Shown here piece by piece: positions 41,519-52,944 of a DNA stretch of 64,000 nucleotides. Each line of letters starts with the position of its first letter. Within the stretch, counting starts at the first letter, position 1. Below the pieces are notes generated by a model. It made no database searches, was not told the DNA's origin, and saw only the letters and a list, made by a program, of their open reading frames with translations. The translations under genes and the position numbers were made by a program. Origin of the DNA: Amyelois transitella (lineage: Eukaryota; Arthropoda; Insecta; Lepidoptera; Pyralidae); NCBI RefSeq assembly GCF_032362555.1, contig NC_083530.1, forward strand, positions 1,394,001 through 1,458,000, given 5' to 3'.

Positions 41519-41814
41519 TAATTATTAGTAAGTAATCACTTAAGATTGAGTGATTCCAATGTGCCGGGATCAAGACATGACACATCATTAATAGCTTCCT
41601 TGATTAACCTTATATATTTACTTTTTCAGGTTTTTCAACGCGATTCAACACTAGTAGGAATTCACAATGAATATCTAGTTGATTAGTTTTTGTACGAATA
41701 AATACATAATTTGTTATTTTTGTAGAAATTTGTACGCCTCGTTCAGAGTTATAGAACTGTGATTAATTGATTGTATTATAATGTGGTCAAGTCAGATAAT
41801 AAAATAAATAAATA

Positions 41815-42135
41815 TATACGGGACAAATTACACACATTGAGTTAGCCTCGAAGTAATTTCGACACTTGACTTCGCGGGCGGCCTCTGGTAGATAATAAGA
41901 GAGGTTTGCACAACAAAGTACGTCCCTTCACACATCGTCGCCATTTTGAACCGCCCTCTGAAAAGATGATTCTCAGTCAGACCTGCATGTATGTTACTCC
42001 GCGATTATCTCGCGTTACGCTGAACCGCTTTTGATGTGGTTTACAGCAAAGTGTTTGTAACGCTTAGGAGAAGGATTAAGAAATTTAACCGACTTGGATA
42101 AAGGAGGAAATTGTTTGGTGGTGGTTCCCTTTTTT
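41815..42135. repeat. Family S/C end fragments and family J repeat
   Basis: 41815-41895 joins a minus-strand family S tail to a family C end (TCGCGGGCGGCCTCTGGTAG). 41935-42135 is family J, shared with 51470 and 57410 (TGATTCTCAGTCAGACCTGC; GGAGAAGGATTAAGAAATTT). Confidence 0.5.
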
Positions 42136-42308
42136 ACAAAAGTTATGATTTTGGTTCAACTCATGGATTTTGGTTGATTGATTGATGAACTCTGAACGTC
42201 GCAGTACATTAATTAATGTACACACATTATAAATATTATCGTAGTTTATGTTCGGAAAATTTGAGTATTTTGTTTTGTGTAAATATTACTAGGAGACATT
42301 TTGAATAC

Positions 42309-42480
42309 CATCCGATACGGGTTAGGTTCCCCTGCAAAGGTTGCGGAGGTCAGACGGGAGTCGCTTCGTGTAAAAACCTGACTCACCCAATCCAGGGTCC
42401 ATGGTCAAAGGCGTACCTCGGGCTCCTCTCCAGAGAGGTGATGATGTGACCAGGTCAAACGCCGGATGAAAGAACATTTT
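42309..42480 (+). repeat. Family D SINE body
   Basis: GGTTCCCCTGCAAAGGTTGC ... CCAGAGAGGTGATGATGTGA, close to 3590-3825. Confidence 0.75.
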
Positions 42481-43264
42481 GGTACACAGACCAGTTCATC
42501 CGGGTGAAATGTCAGGGGAATAGTAATTTTCACACGAAATTTTGCCGCTACTTATAAGATGTAAAGTTTACATGACAATACGTTTAATGCAAACGACATT
42601 GTTTATTAGTAAAAAAAAAGATAGTAAAATTGCTGCAATTTTTTTCAGTCCTAGATTTTAATAAATTGAAATTTCATAGTCATAATTTATAAGTCGTTGA
42701 AATTTATTGAGAGTTTAAACAGGGTATATAAATTAATATATTAGAATGTCTATAAATTAGTCTGAATTTTTGAAGAGTTTGGTAAATTGACTAAAATATT
42801 ATGATTATTAATTGTATAACTCTTCGGAGATTGTAAACGAATTACAGAAATATTGAAGTATCTATACAAATAGTTTTGTATTTTGTCTACGTAAACAGAT
42901 TTGGTAATAAAAACTTGATTATAAGATTTTTGTGTGTTTTCTTCAATCACATTCCCATCACTTTTATTAATGATTTTTTTTACGTAATAACCATAAAGTA
43001 GGTGATATTATTTGCCCACTATTTCTTATAGATATAGGACTGTTTTTTCTTTTTAAAATTTCATCTTCCCTTTATTTTTTAGCGACAAAAAAAACCCTAG
43101 TTATGTGAAAAAATACACAAAATAAAAATACATATAGGACTTTAATTTCAGAATAATAATATTGCAATTTAATATAAATAATTTAGACAACATTATTTAC
43201 AAAGCTCAATTCGAAAACGCAAAACGCGCCAACCGTTCCAGTGTTGCCGTGTACGAAAACAAAA

Positions 43265-43578
43265 TTATCTGAATTTCACCACAATTGTATCGCCGTTTTT
43301 TATAGAGAAATAACTGAGCTCCTTCATCAAATTGTCCAGCCATATCTCTGCACCTTTCATTTGTTCGTCGATGAGATATAATTTCGGGATTCCATTTTTT
43401 CCTTTGCCGAAGAATTTTTGCGCCAAAATCACTAGTTTCTGAACGATCATTGTCGATGGGAATTTCTTTTTGAACGATTTCCCCGTCTCGTCTTTGAGCG
43501 TAATTTCTAACAGTTGCGAAGTGAGTGTTGTTATTTTCGGCTGTTTCACAAGAAGACTGTCTTCTGGGATGCCGTATT
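43265..43578 (-). CDS. Tbce: Tbce exon 7: ubiquitin-like domain
   Basis: Last exon, acceptor TTTTTTTTTTCACAG, stop TAA. It encodes YGIPEDSLLVKQPKITTLTS, then a ubiquitin-like domain (LLEITLKDETGKSFKKKFPS ... ELSYFSIKNGDTIVVKFR). The (K)YG-x-PED opening and the G-D-x-I-x-V-K/R end match the C-terminal domain of tubulin-folding cofactor E. Starts in phase 1, completing Lys from exon 6. Confidence 0.92.
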
Positions 43579-43599
43579 CTGTGAAAAAAAAAATGAACA

Positions 43600-44063
43600 T
43601 ACATATAGTCACGTCTATATCACCTGCGGGTAGCCAGAGCCGACAGCCTTGACTGGAAGGCCACGTTCTGATCTACAACTGAATGATAGAACTGACATTC
43701 AAATAGTGACAGGTTGCTAGCCCATCATCTAAAAGAAGAATCCCAAGTTTATATAAAGAATTAAATTTATAAAATCAACCTATTTTCAAGACATTAAAAA
43801 ACATATATTGTATTTTTGTTCATATTAATTAAAAATTAAATTAAATATTCAAATTTGTCACAGGATAAATAATTTATTTCTTACTAGAGGCCGCCCGCGA
43901 CTTCGTCCGCATGGAAACCCTATCAATCTCCGAACTCCGGGATAAAAAGTAGCCTACTTATATGTTATTCTGGATCTTCAGCTACCTACATACCAAATTT
44001 CATCGTAATCGGTTCAGTAGTTTTTGCGTGAAAGTGTAACAAACATCCATACTGACAACATGA
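43600..44063 (-). repeat. Family A fragment and family C element
   Basis: 43600-43765 minus-strand family A, 20 bases from Tbce exon 7. 43884-44063 minus-strand family C, CTAGAGGCCGCCCGCGACTT..., 5' end degraded. Confidence 0.7.
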
Positions 44064-44069
44064 CATACA

Positions 44070-44335
44070 ACATACATATGGTCACGTCTATATCCCTTGC
44101 AGGGTAGACAGAGCCAACAGTCTGGAAAAGACTGAATGGCCACGTTCAGCTATTTGGCTTAATGACAGAATTGAGATTCGAATAGTGGCAGGTTGCTAGT
44201 CTATCGCCTAAAAAAGAATCCCAAGTTTGTGAGCCAATCCCTTGTCGCCTTTTACGACATCCATGGGAAAGAAATGGGAGTGGTTCTATTCTTTTTTGGT
44301 ATTGGTTCCGGGAACCACACGGCACTTTATAATAT
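44070..44335 (-). repeat. Family A element, full length
   Basis: ACATACATATGGTCACGTCT ... CCGGGAACCACACGGCAC, lying within the readthrough sequence downstream of Tbce exon 6. Confidence 0.85.
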
Positions 44336-44406
44336 AAGTAGGATTATATTTTAGGCTAATAAACCCCGGAGCGTTAATACAAATGCATTACACAAATTAT
44401 CCTTAC

Positions 44407-44563
44407 TCTGTATAAGTTCATCAAACCGACAATGCTCCAAATCGAATGCAATCTTCTTTGCAATATCGCTTTGTGCCATTTTCCATTCAGCTCCATATTG
44501 TTTCATATAGTCATACTCCGCCCCGCGGCGTTCCTCGCGTGTTATTACTGTGCCATTTAGTTC
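44407..44563 (-). CDS. Tbce: Tbce exon 6
   Basis: A 157-base exon, acceptor TTTATTTTTCAG and donor ATACAGA|GTAAGG, phase 0 to phase 1. It encodes ELNGTVITREERRGAEYDYM, KQYGAEWKMAQSDIAKK and EHCRFDELIQ. The L-N-x-x-x-I-T-x-E-E-R-R-x-A-E-x-D-Y block after the last leucine-rich repeat is conserved in TBCE. The frame stays open 18 codons into the intron, so intron retention would give a protein without the ubiquitin-like domain. Confidence 0.92.
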
Positions 44564-44589
44564 CTGAAAAATAAAAAGTGTAAACAACT

Positions 44590-44945
44590 TACATACATTA
44601 ATAATCGTCACGTCTATATCCCTTGCGGGGCAGACAGAGGCCAAAAGTCTCGAAAAGACTGAAAGGGCCACGTTCAGCTGTTTGGCTTAATGATAAAATT
44701 GAGGACATCGCCTTAAATAAGAATCACATTAATATTAGTCACGTCTATATCCCTTGCGGGGTAGACAGAGCCAACAGTGTCGAAAAGACTTGAAAGGCCA
44801 CGTTCAGCTGTTTCGCTTAATGATAAAATTGAGGACATCGCCTTAAAGCAGAATCACAAGTTTATAAGCCTATCCTTAGTTGATTATTACGAATTGATCT
44901 TACTCTTTTTTCTTTTTATTCGCGCCGGGAACCACACGGCACAAA
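44590..44945 (-). repeat. Two family A elements between Tbce exons 5 and 6
   Basis: 44590-44700 and 44735-44945. The second keeps its 5' end (GTGCCGTGTGG on the minus strand), which lies only about 10 bases from the donor of exon 5. Confidence 0.8.
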
Positions 44946-44953
44946 TTAATTAC

Positions 44954-45085
44954 CTGTAGTGTTCCAATTTTAGCGATTATCAGTTGGGAACAATTATCGT
45001 AACTGTCCGTGTCCAAGATTGGATTCCGTAGAAAATAGAGTTTCTTTAGTGATTTCAACTTGTTCAGCTCGCTGATAGAACGCCA
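44954..45085 (-). CDS. Tbce: Tbce exon 5: last leucine-rich repeat
   Basis: A 132-base exon, acceptor TATCATTTCAG and donor CTACAG|GTAATT, phase 0 at both ends. It encodes WRSISELNKLKSLKKLYFLR, NPILDTDSYDNCSQLIIAKI, GTLQ. Typical LRR capping sequence of TBCE. Confidence 0.9.
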
Positions 45086-45235
45086 CTGAAATGATAAAAA
45101 ATAACGCCGGATTTACATTACGTAATTAGTGGGTTTTGAAATTTGATTAAACAAAAAAAATATGCGCGTAGTACGAAACTCAACTCCAGTTTCACAAAAG
45201 TAATGAATGCATGCATTGTAAAACTGAACGTTTGC

Positions 45236-45560
45236 ATACATACGTACATATGGTCACGTTTATATCCCTTGCGGGGTAGACAGAGCCAACAGTCTTGAAA
45301 AAACTGATAGGCCGCGTTCAGCTGTTTGGCTTAGTAATAGAATTGAGATTCAAATAGTGACAGGTTGCTGGCCCATCGCATAAAAAAGAATCCAAGTTTG
45401 TAGGCCTATCCCTTAGTCGCCTTTTATGACATCCTTAGAAAAGAGATGGGAGTATGCCTATTCTTTTTTCTATTGGAGCCGGGCACCACACGGCACAAAT
45501 AATTTGGCTCTGTCTACCCCGCAGGGAATAAAGACGGGACAATATGTACGTATGTATATA
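45236..45560. repeat. Family A elements
   Basis: 45236-45500 minus-strand full copy; 45505-45560 plus-strand 3' tail, ending just before the donor of Tbce exon 4. Confidence 0.75.
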
Positions 45561-45573
45561 TTTATGTACTCAC

Positions 45574-45982
45574 ATTATCAATCCGATTCCTATTCAAAAA
45601 CAACACTTCCAGATTCTCAAACGCGTCCACTTCGCCACTAATGTCGTTGCCAAAATTAATATCGCTTATAACGCAATCGTTCAAACTCAAAGTCTTCAAA
45701 TTCCTCATTTTGCCCAAATTCAACACTTCCTCGAATGTATCAATCGGATTCCCGTCCAGTCTTAGAATGGTCAACGTTCTCAATCCAGCCGGCGGTGTGA
45801 TCTTCCTGATACGATTGTGGGCCGCTATCAGCTCGTTCAGTTTCGGGAACATATGGGATAGAGTGCATACATCTGACCATTCGTAATTGCACACAGATAT
45901 GTTGAGTTTTTGCAGGTTGGAAAAGTTTATGGACAGCTGTGATAGTGCTTCCTCGGGCATGTCGATAGACATGCGATTTTTG
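45574..45982 (-). CDS. Tbce: Tbce exon 4: leucine-rich repeats
   Basis: A 409-base exon, acceptor CCCTTTTTTTTCCAG and donor GATAAT|GTGAGT, phase 2 to phase 0. It encodes several leucine-rich repeats (LQKLNISVCNYEWSDV, FPKLNELIAAHNRIRKI, LRTLTILRLDGNPIDTF, LKTLSLNDCVISDI, LEVLFLNRNRIDN). In TBCE this domain binds tubulin during heterodimer assembly and disassembly. Confidence 0.92.
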
Positions 45983-46124
45983 CTGGAAAAAAAAGGGAAC
46001 AAGTATTATAATTTATATATTATATTTATAAGTAAATATTATAATTTATATTTATAAGTTACACCGATTTATGTACCTGTGATGGTGTCTTAATCTATTT
46101 TTACTTATACATACATACATATAT

Positions 46125-46530
46125 ACTTGCCGTGTGGTTCCCAGCACCAATAAAAAAATAATAAGAACACTGCATCTCGTTCCCATGGATGTCGTAAAAG
46201 GCGACTAAGGGATAGGCTTGTAAACTTGGGATTCTCTTTTTAGGCGATGGGCTAGCAACCTGTCACTATTTGAATCTCAATTCCATCATAAATCCAAACA
46301 GCTGAGCGTGGCCAATCAGTCTTTTCAAGACTGTTGGCTCTGTCTACCCCGCAAAGGATATAGACGTGATTATATGTATGTATGCATACATACATACGTA
46401 CGTACACGTCTATAGTTTAGTGATAGAATTGATATTCAAAAGCGAAGGAAGTAGTGCAGAGATAGTGGCAAGTGGAAAGACTAAGTCTCTGCCTACCCCA
46501 CCGGGAAAGATCCGTGATTTTATGAATGTA
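46125..46530 (+). repeat. Family A element and family E LINE tail
   Basis: 46125-46390 is a full family A copy. 46438-46530 (AAGCGAAGGAAGTAGTGCAG ... GATTTTATGAATG) is a LINE 3' end. Confidence 0.75.
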
Positions 46531-46571
46531 AGTATCTTCTTTTCATCAACTAGTTGCCAAACTAATCTCAC

Positions 46572-46751
46572 CTCACATCCAGTTCAGAAAGGTTTGGCAG
46601 TTGTGCTGAGAGTTGTATCACCTCGCGCCAGTTGCTAAAAAGATTGCGAGACACGTCGAGACTCCTCACGTTGGGGCTCAGGGTGGAAACGTCACCAGCC
46701 CTGGAGACGTTCTGATCGTGGACGCACACTTCTTGGAGGCGGTCGAATTTT
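46572..46751 (-). CDS. Tbce: Tbce exon 3: first leucine-rich repeats
   Basis: A 180-base exon, acceptor GTGTTCTAG and donor GTGAG|GTGAGA, phase 2 to phase 2. It encodes KFDRLQEVCVHDQNVSRAGD, VRSLDVSRNLFSNWREV and QLPNLSELDV. QKQ-K-F-D-x-L-x-E-V across the exon 2/3 join matches the TBCE family. Confidence 0.9.
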
Positions 46752-46754
46752 CTA

Positions 46755-47205
46755 GAACACAATACATGACCGAGGTGGGATTCGAACCTGTGCCTTTATG
46801 CGCATCACGCATTTTAAATTGGCACCTTACCGATTCTACCACTATGCTCTAAGGGAACCTAACCCACCTATACTAATATTATAAAGATGAATAGTTTAGT
46901 TTGTTTGAATGCGCTAATCTCAGGAACTTGTGGCACGAATTGAAAAATTATTTTGTGTTGTATAGACCATTTGTCGAGGAAGGCTTTAGGCTATATATTA
47001 TCGCGCTGCAACTTTTAGGAGCGAAGATATAATGGAAAATGTGAAAAAAAAACGGTCATCCTTGAGGGCTTCAATGATGCCCAAAATAACTATTCCACGC
47101 GGACAAAAGTAAAGATTATTCTATAAAGTATTAAATGAACAATATTGTCATAAATATGGCCGAAAATAACTATTCCACGCGGACGAAGTCACGGGCACAG
47201 CTAGT
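46755..47205. repeat. Family D head fragment and family B elements
   Basis: 46755-46860 is a minus-strand family D tRNA-like head (GGTGGGATTCGAACCTGTGC on the plus strand). 46866-47115 and 47165-47205 are plus-strand family B pieces, the latter ending GGGCACAGCTAG|T. Confidence 0.7.
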
Positions 47206-47556
47206 ATTATAAACCGATGTTTGCAGTTAAAAAATCGACATTGGATATCTATCAAGACCATTAGAAGACTAAAATGTAATTTTAAGTATTTCTGTCTTTA
47301 TGTTTTTACTCGCATGACGTTAAAACTATTGTTCTGATTTGAATGCGGTTTTCACAGATGTATAAGATTTGTTCCACATAAAAAAATGGTATAATTCCAC
47401 AATTGACAGCATTTCAAATCTCTTACATAGTTTATAAGTTAGGTTTTTACACAACCCATATTGATTAACAGTGACGGCTGGACTAGATGAATGTGCCCGT
47501 TCCTTTAGTCACCGTCATGACAATGTGATGGAGTGGTAAAGTGACACTACACTCAC

Positions 47557-47663
47557 TGTTTCTGATGGATCTTCTCAAAGCCAACCATTTCGATGAACGG
47601 AGCGCCCATCTCTCTCTTCCACTCATTGATCACTGTTCTGCGGTGGGCCGCTACAGTTTCATC
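47557..47663 (-). CDS. Tbce: Tbce exon 2
   Basis: A 107-base exon, acceptor TTTCATTCCAG and donor AAACA|GTGAGT, phase 0 to phase 2. It encodes DETVAAHRRTVINEWKREMG and APFIEMVGFEKIHQK. The V-E/M-x-V/I-G-F-(D/E)-K linker is conserved in TBCE. Confidence 0.9.
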
Positions 47664-47689
47664 CTGGAATGAAACATAATATATGTAAA

Positions 47690-48245
47690 AACTCACTAAC
47701 TTTTTTGTATTGGTGCTGTGTGGTTCCTGGCACCAATACAAAAAAGAATAGGACCACTCCATCTCTTTCCCATGGATGTAGAAAAAGGCTACTTAAGGGT
47801 AGGCTTATAAACTTGGGATTCTTCTTTTAGGCGATGGGCTAGCAACCTGTCACTATTTGAATCTAAATTCTATCATTAAGCCAAATAGCTGAACATGGCC
47901 ATTTAGTCTTTTCAAGGCTGTTGGCTCTGTCTACCCTGCAAGGGATATAGACTATAGATAGTATAATCATGTCCACGGAGTCGTCCTATTCTTTTTTCTA
48001 TTGGTGCTGGTAACCACACAGCACAAATAAATTGAATAAATTCACTTGTATCAGGAATAAGTTTATAAATTAAGGATTATTCATTTAGGCAATGGGCTAG
48101 CAACCTGTCATTATTTGCATTTCAATTCCAACATAAATAAATAGAAATAAAGCTGAACATGGCCTTAAGTCTTTTTAAGACTGTTGACTGTCTTTCTTTT
48201 TCAGGGAAAAGGATATAGATGTGATTATACATATGTATGTATGAG
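47690..48245 (+). repeat. Family A elements
   Basis: 47690-47960 is a full copy (GGTGCTGTGTGGTTCCTGGC...). 47985-48025 is a short minus-strand 5' end. 48045-48245 is a degenerate plus-strand copy. Confidence 0.75.
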
Positions 48246-48671
48246 GAATTTACTTAAAATTTCAGTCTGTTTCATGCAAAAAGGTAGGTATATGTGTGTG
48301 AAATGTTTGTAAACCGTCATTTAGCCTTTGTACAAAAAGAACAGCAATTCAGAATTCAGAATGATGGGTAGGTGGCTTACTACATAATGGTAGATATATG
48401 GTAGTAAGACATACAAGCTTTACTTTACTAGGCTAGAGATCAAGCCCAGAATTAGCAGTATGACAGTCCGTCACTCTAGTTATTAAAGAAACTAATTTGT
48501 GGTTTGAATGCGTATTTGTAACCATAGGCTCTTAAAATCACTTTAGATCATTACAACTTTATTGTAAACAATGACAACATTGATGACAAAAATCACATTC
48601 TAAAACCTTGCAGTATGACTCATAGATGGGCCCACTCATCAACTAAGCTTGGACAAAAATTGCAGATTTAC

Positions 48672-48968
48672 CTCCCTATCTCCATAATATTTGCGAATAG
48701 CTTCAGCACAGGTTTTGAATGGAGATATCTTGTTCGGACGCACGAAAGATCCTGCACCAGGCTTTGAAGTCTTGAAGTACTGCACATCATCCACTGACCC
48801 GTCATGCTTGCCCCTAGCAGGGTCATCCCATTCTACACCGTACCACACCCCCTTGTAGCCCTGCACTTCGCCAATATACTTCACAGTACCAAAATCATCA
48901 CCACACTTCACCCTACTACCAATATGAACGTTAAACTCATTTTCTTCTGTGCCATTATGGCTTTCCAT
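48672..48968 (-). CDS. Tbce: Tbce exon 1: CAP-Gly domain
   Basis: First coding exon of tubulin-specific chaperone (cofactor) E, a cytosolic protein that holds alpha-tubulin and helps build and take apart tubulin dimers. It encodes a CAP-Gly domain, IGSRVKCGDDFGTVKYIGEV then GVEWDDPARGKHDGSVDDVQ and GSFVRPNK; GKHDG is the binding motif (usually GKNDG). Donor GGGAG|GTAAATC, phase 0. I start at MESHNGTEEN (48968), which gives a 531-residue protein, close to the usual ~530. The frame stays open to an ATG at 49082 that would add 38 residues. All seven exons join without phase error: CAP-Gly, leucine-rich repeats, ubiquitin-like domain. Confidence 0.92.
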
Positions 48969-49559
48969 GGAACCGTTGCAAAATTTTGGTATCAAGTTTA
49001 CAGGCATTGCGCCCACCATTATTTTCGCGTTTTCAAAAAAGGAACCCTTCGCGAACACAAAAACAGGCCGTCTTGTTCCCAAAAATTTATTTCACAACTG
49101 TCAAAGTGTCAACAAACATCCAAACAATGGCGCAATGTTGTCATACCTACTCAATCTAAAAAGGTCATCTACCTACGTCATTTTTTTCGTAAAACTATCT
49201 CTTTATTAAATTCAATTTTTGTTTAAACTGTTGCTATGTGTTATATTATGAATTTTTAACGCTAAATAAGAAATATTTATTTTATTTTAGTATTTTCACT
49301 TTAACAAATCAGTATGGTCAATGTTGCCATTATTAAGCAAATACCTTAATAAAAATTTCTCACAACCTCAAGAGATGGCGTTAGCAGTTATAAATTTGGT
49401 GATTGGTGGAGCGGAATATTAACCGACTAAATTGAAAACTCAAAAACAAGGACGAAACATAATAGACGTTCCAAATCGCACACAATACTACGCTATTCCG
49501 TTTACATACCAGAAGATTTTGATGATGAACATATTGTTACCGTAGACTTAAATAAGAAA

Positions 49560-49893
49560 TAGTAAAGTTTAGACTGTGAATCGGAACGGTCTGTCTACGT
49601 TCGCCCCGGTCAATGATCTATTTATTTTCATTCGTTGTCTCGGCGCGGTGCTTGCGGTGCTCGTGTCCTCTCACTCACAGCCTACTTTCCGAATTTGGGA
49701 AAAGGGACGAAATAGTGTTTTTTGACAAAAATGGCTACCCTACGAAGTGTCTCAGATGTGTACGCTAGTCGATAATACGGAAATGTCCGCTTATGTCTGT
49801 GAAAATATGCATTTTATAAGTGAAAAATTGTTGTGTGCTGTGCTTTAAATGCTAAGGATTGATCTCGAGAAAGGATACGGACGTCAAAATGAG
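49560..49893 (+). other. Probable promoter and first exon of an unidentified plus-strand gene
   Basis: About 480 bases divergent from Tbce. TTCATTCGTTG at about 49628 matches the arthropod initiator TCAKTY. The region is GC-richer than its flanks, then has three short upstream ORFs, and ends at a perfect donor, CAAAATGAG|GTAAGT (intron from 49894). The start may be ATGAG at the donor, or the upstream ATGCTAAGG (49850), which reads MLRIDLEKGYGRQNE into the donor in phase 0. Product unknown. Confidence 0.45.
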
Positions 49894-50779
49894 GTAAGTA
49901 CACTCGAGTTCATCGTACTAGCTTTGCTAAGCAAAACAAATAAATAATTACTCTTTTAATGGTGCACGCGTCGATCTATTTTTGTTCCGAGATTATTTAT
50001 TGCATCGCTAAGCATCTGTTTTGCTCCCCATAGTGTTTTTACCGTCTGTAATAAACGTAAACATTATGCTAGGCGGACGTTTCAGTTCATCGATTATTTG
50101 ATTATGATCGCAATTACCTTGATTTATGAATGACAATGAGATAAAAAGTAATGTAAATATGCCGCTCAATGCTTCTTTACATTTGTATGGTAATAAAAAT
50201 GTAAAATTCCGCGTAGATATTGATTTTTTCGCGGCGTTAAATATTCGTCCCCCACGTTGATTTCCAAGTTTATTTTAGTGGTAAAAGTAATTCCCTAAGC
50301 TATTTAGGCACGACCTTGTACGTTCTAATATTAATTTATTGAAATTGCCGCAAACTCACATCTGTGGGGACATTTAGTCATTCTACTTAGAATGGGGTGA
50401 CCACCCTTAGGTACCTATGAGGTCATTTATTTGATCCAATTCGCCAAATGGATTGAGTAATATCTACCCTTGTATAGTGGTAATATGCTATTTTGCCTTT
50501 AATCCCCTTAACTGTTTACCTTGATAAACTTTATCACATGTTTGGTAGCTGATAAGATTATTAATCTGTGATGAGTAATTAATACTATAGTAATAGTTAT
50601 TTCACCCAGGATTTGATCCTAGTTTATTACATATATATTATATTTATTTATAACTAGGGATTAAAAAATAATAATTCTATAGTTGGCGGTATCACAAACA
50701 AATATAAGTACTTAATGCAAAAATGCACCACATGGGTAGTCTTACAGTTGATAAGTTTATTAGGACCAAAAATCTCAGC

Positions 50780-50995
50780 ATTTATTCTGGTCAGACTAAA
50801 AAGACCTTCGGGAGTAACGTAGACTGTGATCTGGAATTCTCTCCCTACGTCTCTCCTTCCAGATACATACAACTTGGGAATTTCCAAAGCAAGACTAAAT
50901 AGGCTTTATTAGAGCTTGCATGCACCAACTTAGGCCTCATTTCACTTACCACCAGCCAGATTGTGGTCATACACGCTCAAATCTTTCATAAAAAG
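50780..50995 (+). mobile_element. LINE reverse-transcriptase C-terminal fragment
   Basis: On the plus strand it reads WNSLPT-like (GGAATTCTCTCCCTACGTCT), then YNLGIFQSKT and L-L-E-L. The W-N-S-L-P ... N-L-G-x-F-K pattern is common near the C-terminus of insect non-LTR retrotransposon proteins. Several stops interrupt it; it belongs to a family other than E. Confidence 0.55.
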
Positions 50996-51324
50996 AAGTA
51001 ATATAAATATTCCCACGAAGAAAGGGGAAAAAATTATCAATATGAACATAATAATATTCTACAGAAAGCTTTCCTACTAATTGTTGTCTTAGTCACTCAT
51101 TTTTCTAAGAATATATTGTCATACCCATATGATTAAGTTATAATGAATATTATATAGGTCAAATACCACATTTAATACCGCTCCCAGACTGACTCATGTA
51201 TATATTCGGTACCACCCAATATGTAAATATGAGTCCAATATAAATATAATCCATTTCTTTAGGTACCTAAATAAATGTTAACAATTTAGAAAAATTATTG
51301 ATTAAAAAAATATGTTTACTTAGG

Positions 51325-51680
51325 CATATAATCACGTCTTTACCCCAGCCGGGGTAGGCAGAGCCAGCACTCTAAAAGACTGAAAGGCCAAGTTCTTATT
51401 AGTCAGGTATGCAACTGTAAATATGTACATTGCCAGATCTTTTAGGACCAATTATGGATAGATAATTATAGGTTTTTTAACCTTCAAAAAAAGGTGGTTC
51501 TCAGTTTGATCTGTATACATGTATGTATGTTTGTTTATGATGATAACCTTGCTGGACAGATTTTGAAATGGATTTCAGGAAAATGTTTGTTGGAAGAGGT
51601 TTTAGAAAATTAACCGAATTAAAAAAAATATTTGAATATTGATTGGAGGCGGGTTCCTATTACTGAAACTTTAATTAAAA
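51325..51680. repeat. Degenerate family A and family J repeats
   Basis: 51325-51405 minus-strand family A remnant (ATAATCACGTCTTTACCCCA). 51470-51680 is family J (AAAAAAGGTGGTTCTCAGTT), shared with 57410. Confidence 0.5.
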
Positions 51681-51961
51681 ATTAATAATCTTCAAGAGGT
51701 GCACTCCCAATGAGTTTGCAGACACAGCAAACGTGATTATTTTTAAAAGTTTGAATATGGATTATTGTACCAACAGAACCCTTCGTGCAAGAGTCCAACT
51801 CGCACTTGGCCAGTATTTTTTTTTAATCCTGTTAATAAGGCTCCGTTGCCCTAATAACAGGGTTAAAAAAATACTGTCTTGACGAGAGTCACTTCGTATA
51901 ATATACCACCTGACTATTTTACTCGCGGATCGTCAGTCTTAACGTCGGTAAAGAAGAATAT

Positions 51962-52226
51962 ACATACATACATACATATAGTCACGTCTATATCCCTTAC
52001 GGGGTAGACAGAGCCAATAGTCCCGAAAAGACTGAATGGCCACGTTCAGCTGCTCGGCTTAATGATGGAATTGAGATCCAAATAGTGACAGGTTGCTAGC
52101 CCATCGCCTAAAAGAAGGATCGCAATTTTATAAGCCTATCCCTTAGTCGCCTTTTACGACATCCATGGGAAAGAGATGGAGCGGTCCTATTCTTTTTTGT
52201 ATTGGTGCCGGGAACCACACGGCACT
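51962..52226 (-). repeat. Family A element, full length
   Basis: CATACATACATATAGTCACG ... GTGCCGGGAACCACACGGCAC on the plus strand, split as written; little diverged. Confidence 0.85.
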
Positions 52227-52269
52227 AATACAGCAGTAGGCAGAAGAATATAAACGTACAAAAATCATT

Positions 52270-52420
52270 TTCACGCGGAGAGACTACATCTTTTCACTAA
52301 ACACGTGCCCTGCATACTCTTTCATACATAAACCCAGGCACGTGCCGGCGAAAAGTCTGCGCGAGAGTACCCTAAACCGACGAGCTAACATGAAGACAGT
52401 CATGAATGAAAAAAAAATTA
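52270..52420 (-). mobile_element. Degenerate family E LINE fragment
   Basis: Minus-strand remnants of the RRACMKRVMN segment (GAGCTAACATGAAGACAGTC on the plus strand is in the opposite sense), with CACGTGCC-rich flanks. Weak. Confidence 0.35.
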
Positions 52421-52944
52421 TATCTACACCAAAATTTTGTAAATTACTTAACTTTTCGAAAACTACACTGTTAATTTGCGTCAATATTTTTACAAATTAT
52501 TTATAAATTAGTTTTAGACTCATTATAAGTGAATTATTGTATTCTTTATGAGTCAATAAATATCTATAAACCGGAATGCGGATGAAGCGAAAGATGTATG
52601 CGAAGAACGCAGTAATGAGAAGGAACCCTGTTTTTACGTAATAACTATTTGACCAAACCCAAAAAGTGTCATTTTTCATAAACAAAACACCATAACTGTT
52701 TGTCCCATCCCATCCCGTGCGCTGTCAAAACATAATTAAACTGCTTCCGGTGAACGCCGGAAGTACAATTTGTGACAATTAACGTGTTTAATATAACGCG
52801 GCAAAAAAGAGTTTTCATAGCAGCTAGCGTCGTTTTAATAGGAATGGTCACTCTTATACACGGACAGTATAGACTTCATTCCGAGGCATATACAAAGATC
52901 ACGTTCTTATAGGTCTTAGAAAACTTAAAGTAACCTAAATAGTC

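Noticed and set aside
44351..44406. Tbce ending at the stop at 44351
   Set aside because: The GTAAGG donor at 44406 joins in phase to exon 43265-43578, which supplies the ubiquitin-like domain expected in TBCE.
48804..49226. 140-codon plus-strand ORF over Tbce exon 1
   Set aside because: Antisense shadow of the CAP-Gly exon.
50654..50887. 77-codon minus-strand ORF
   Set aside because: The plus strand reads better as a decayed LINE reverse-transcriptase end (W-N-S-L-P...N-L-G); the minus ORF is its shadow.
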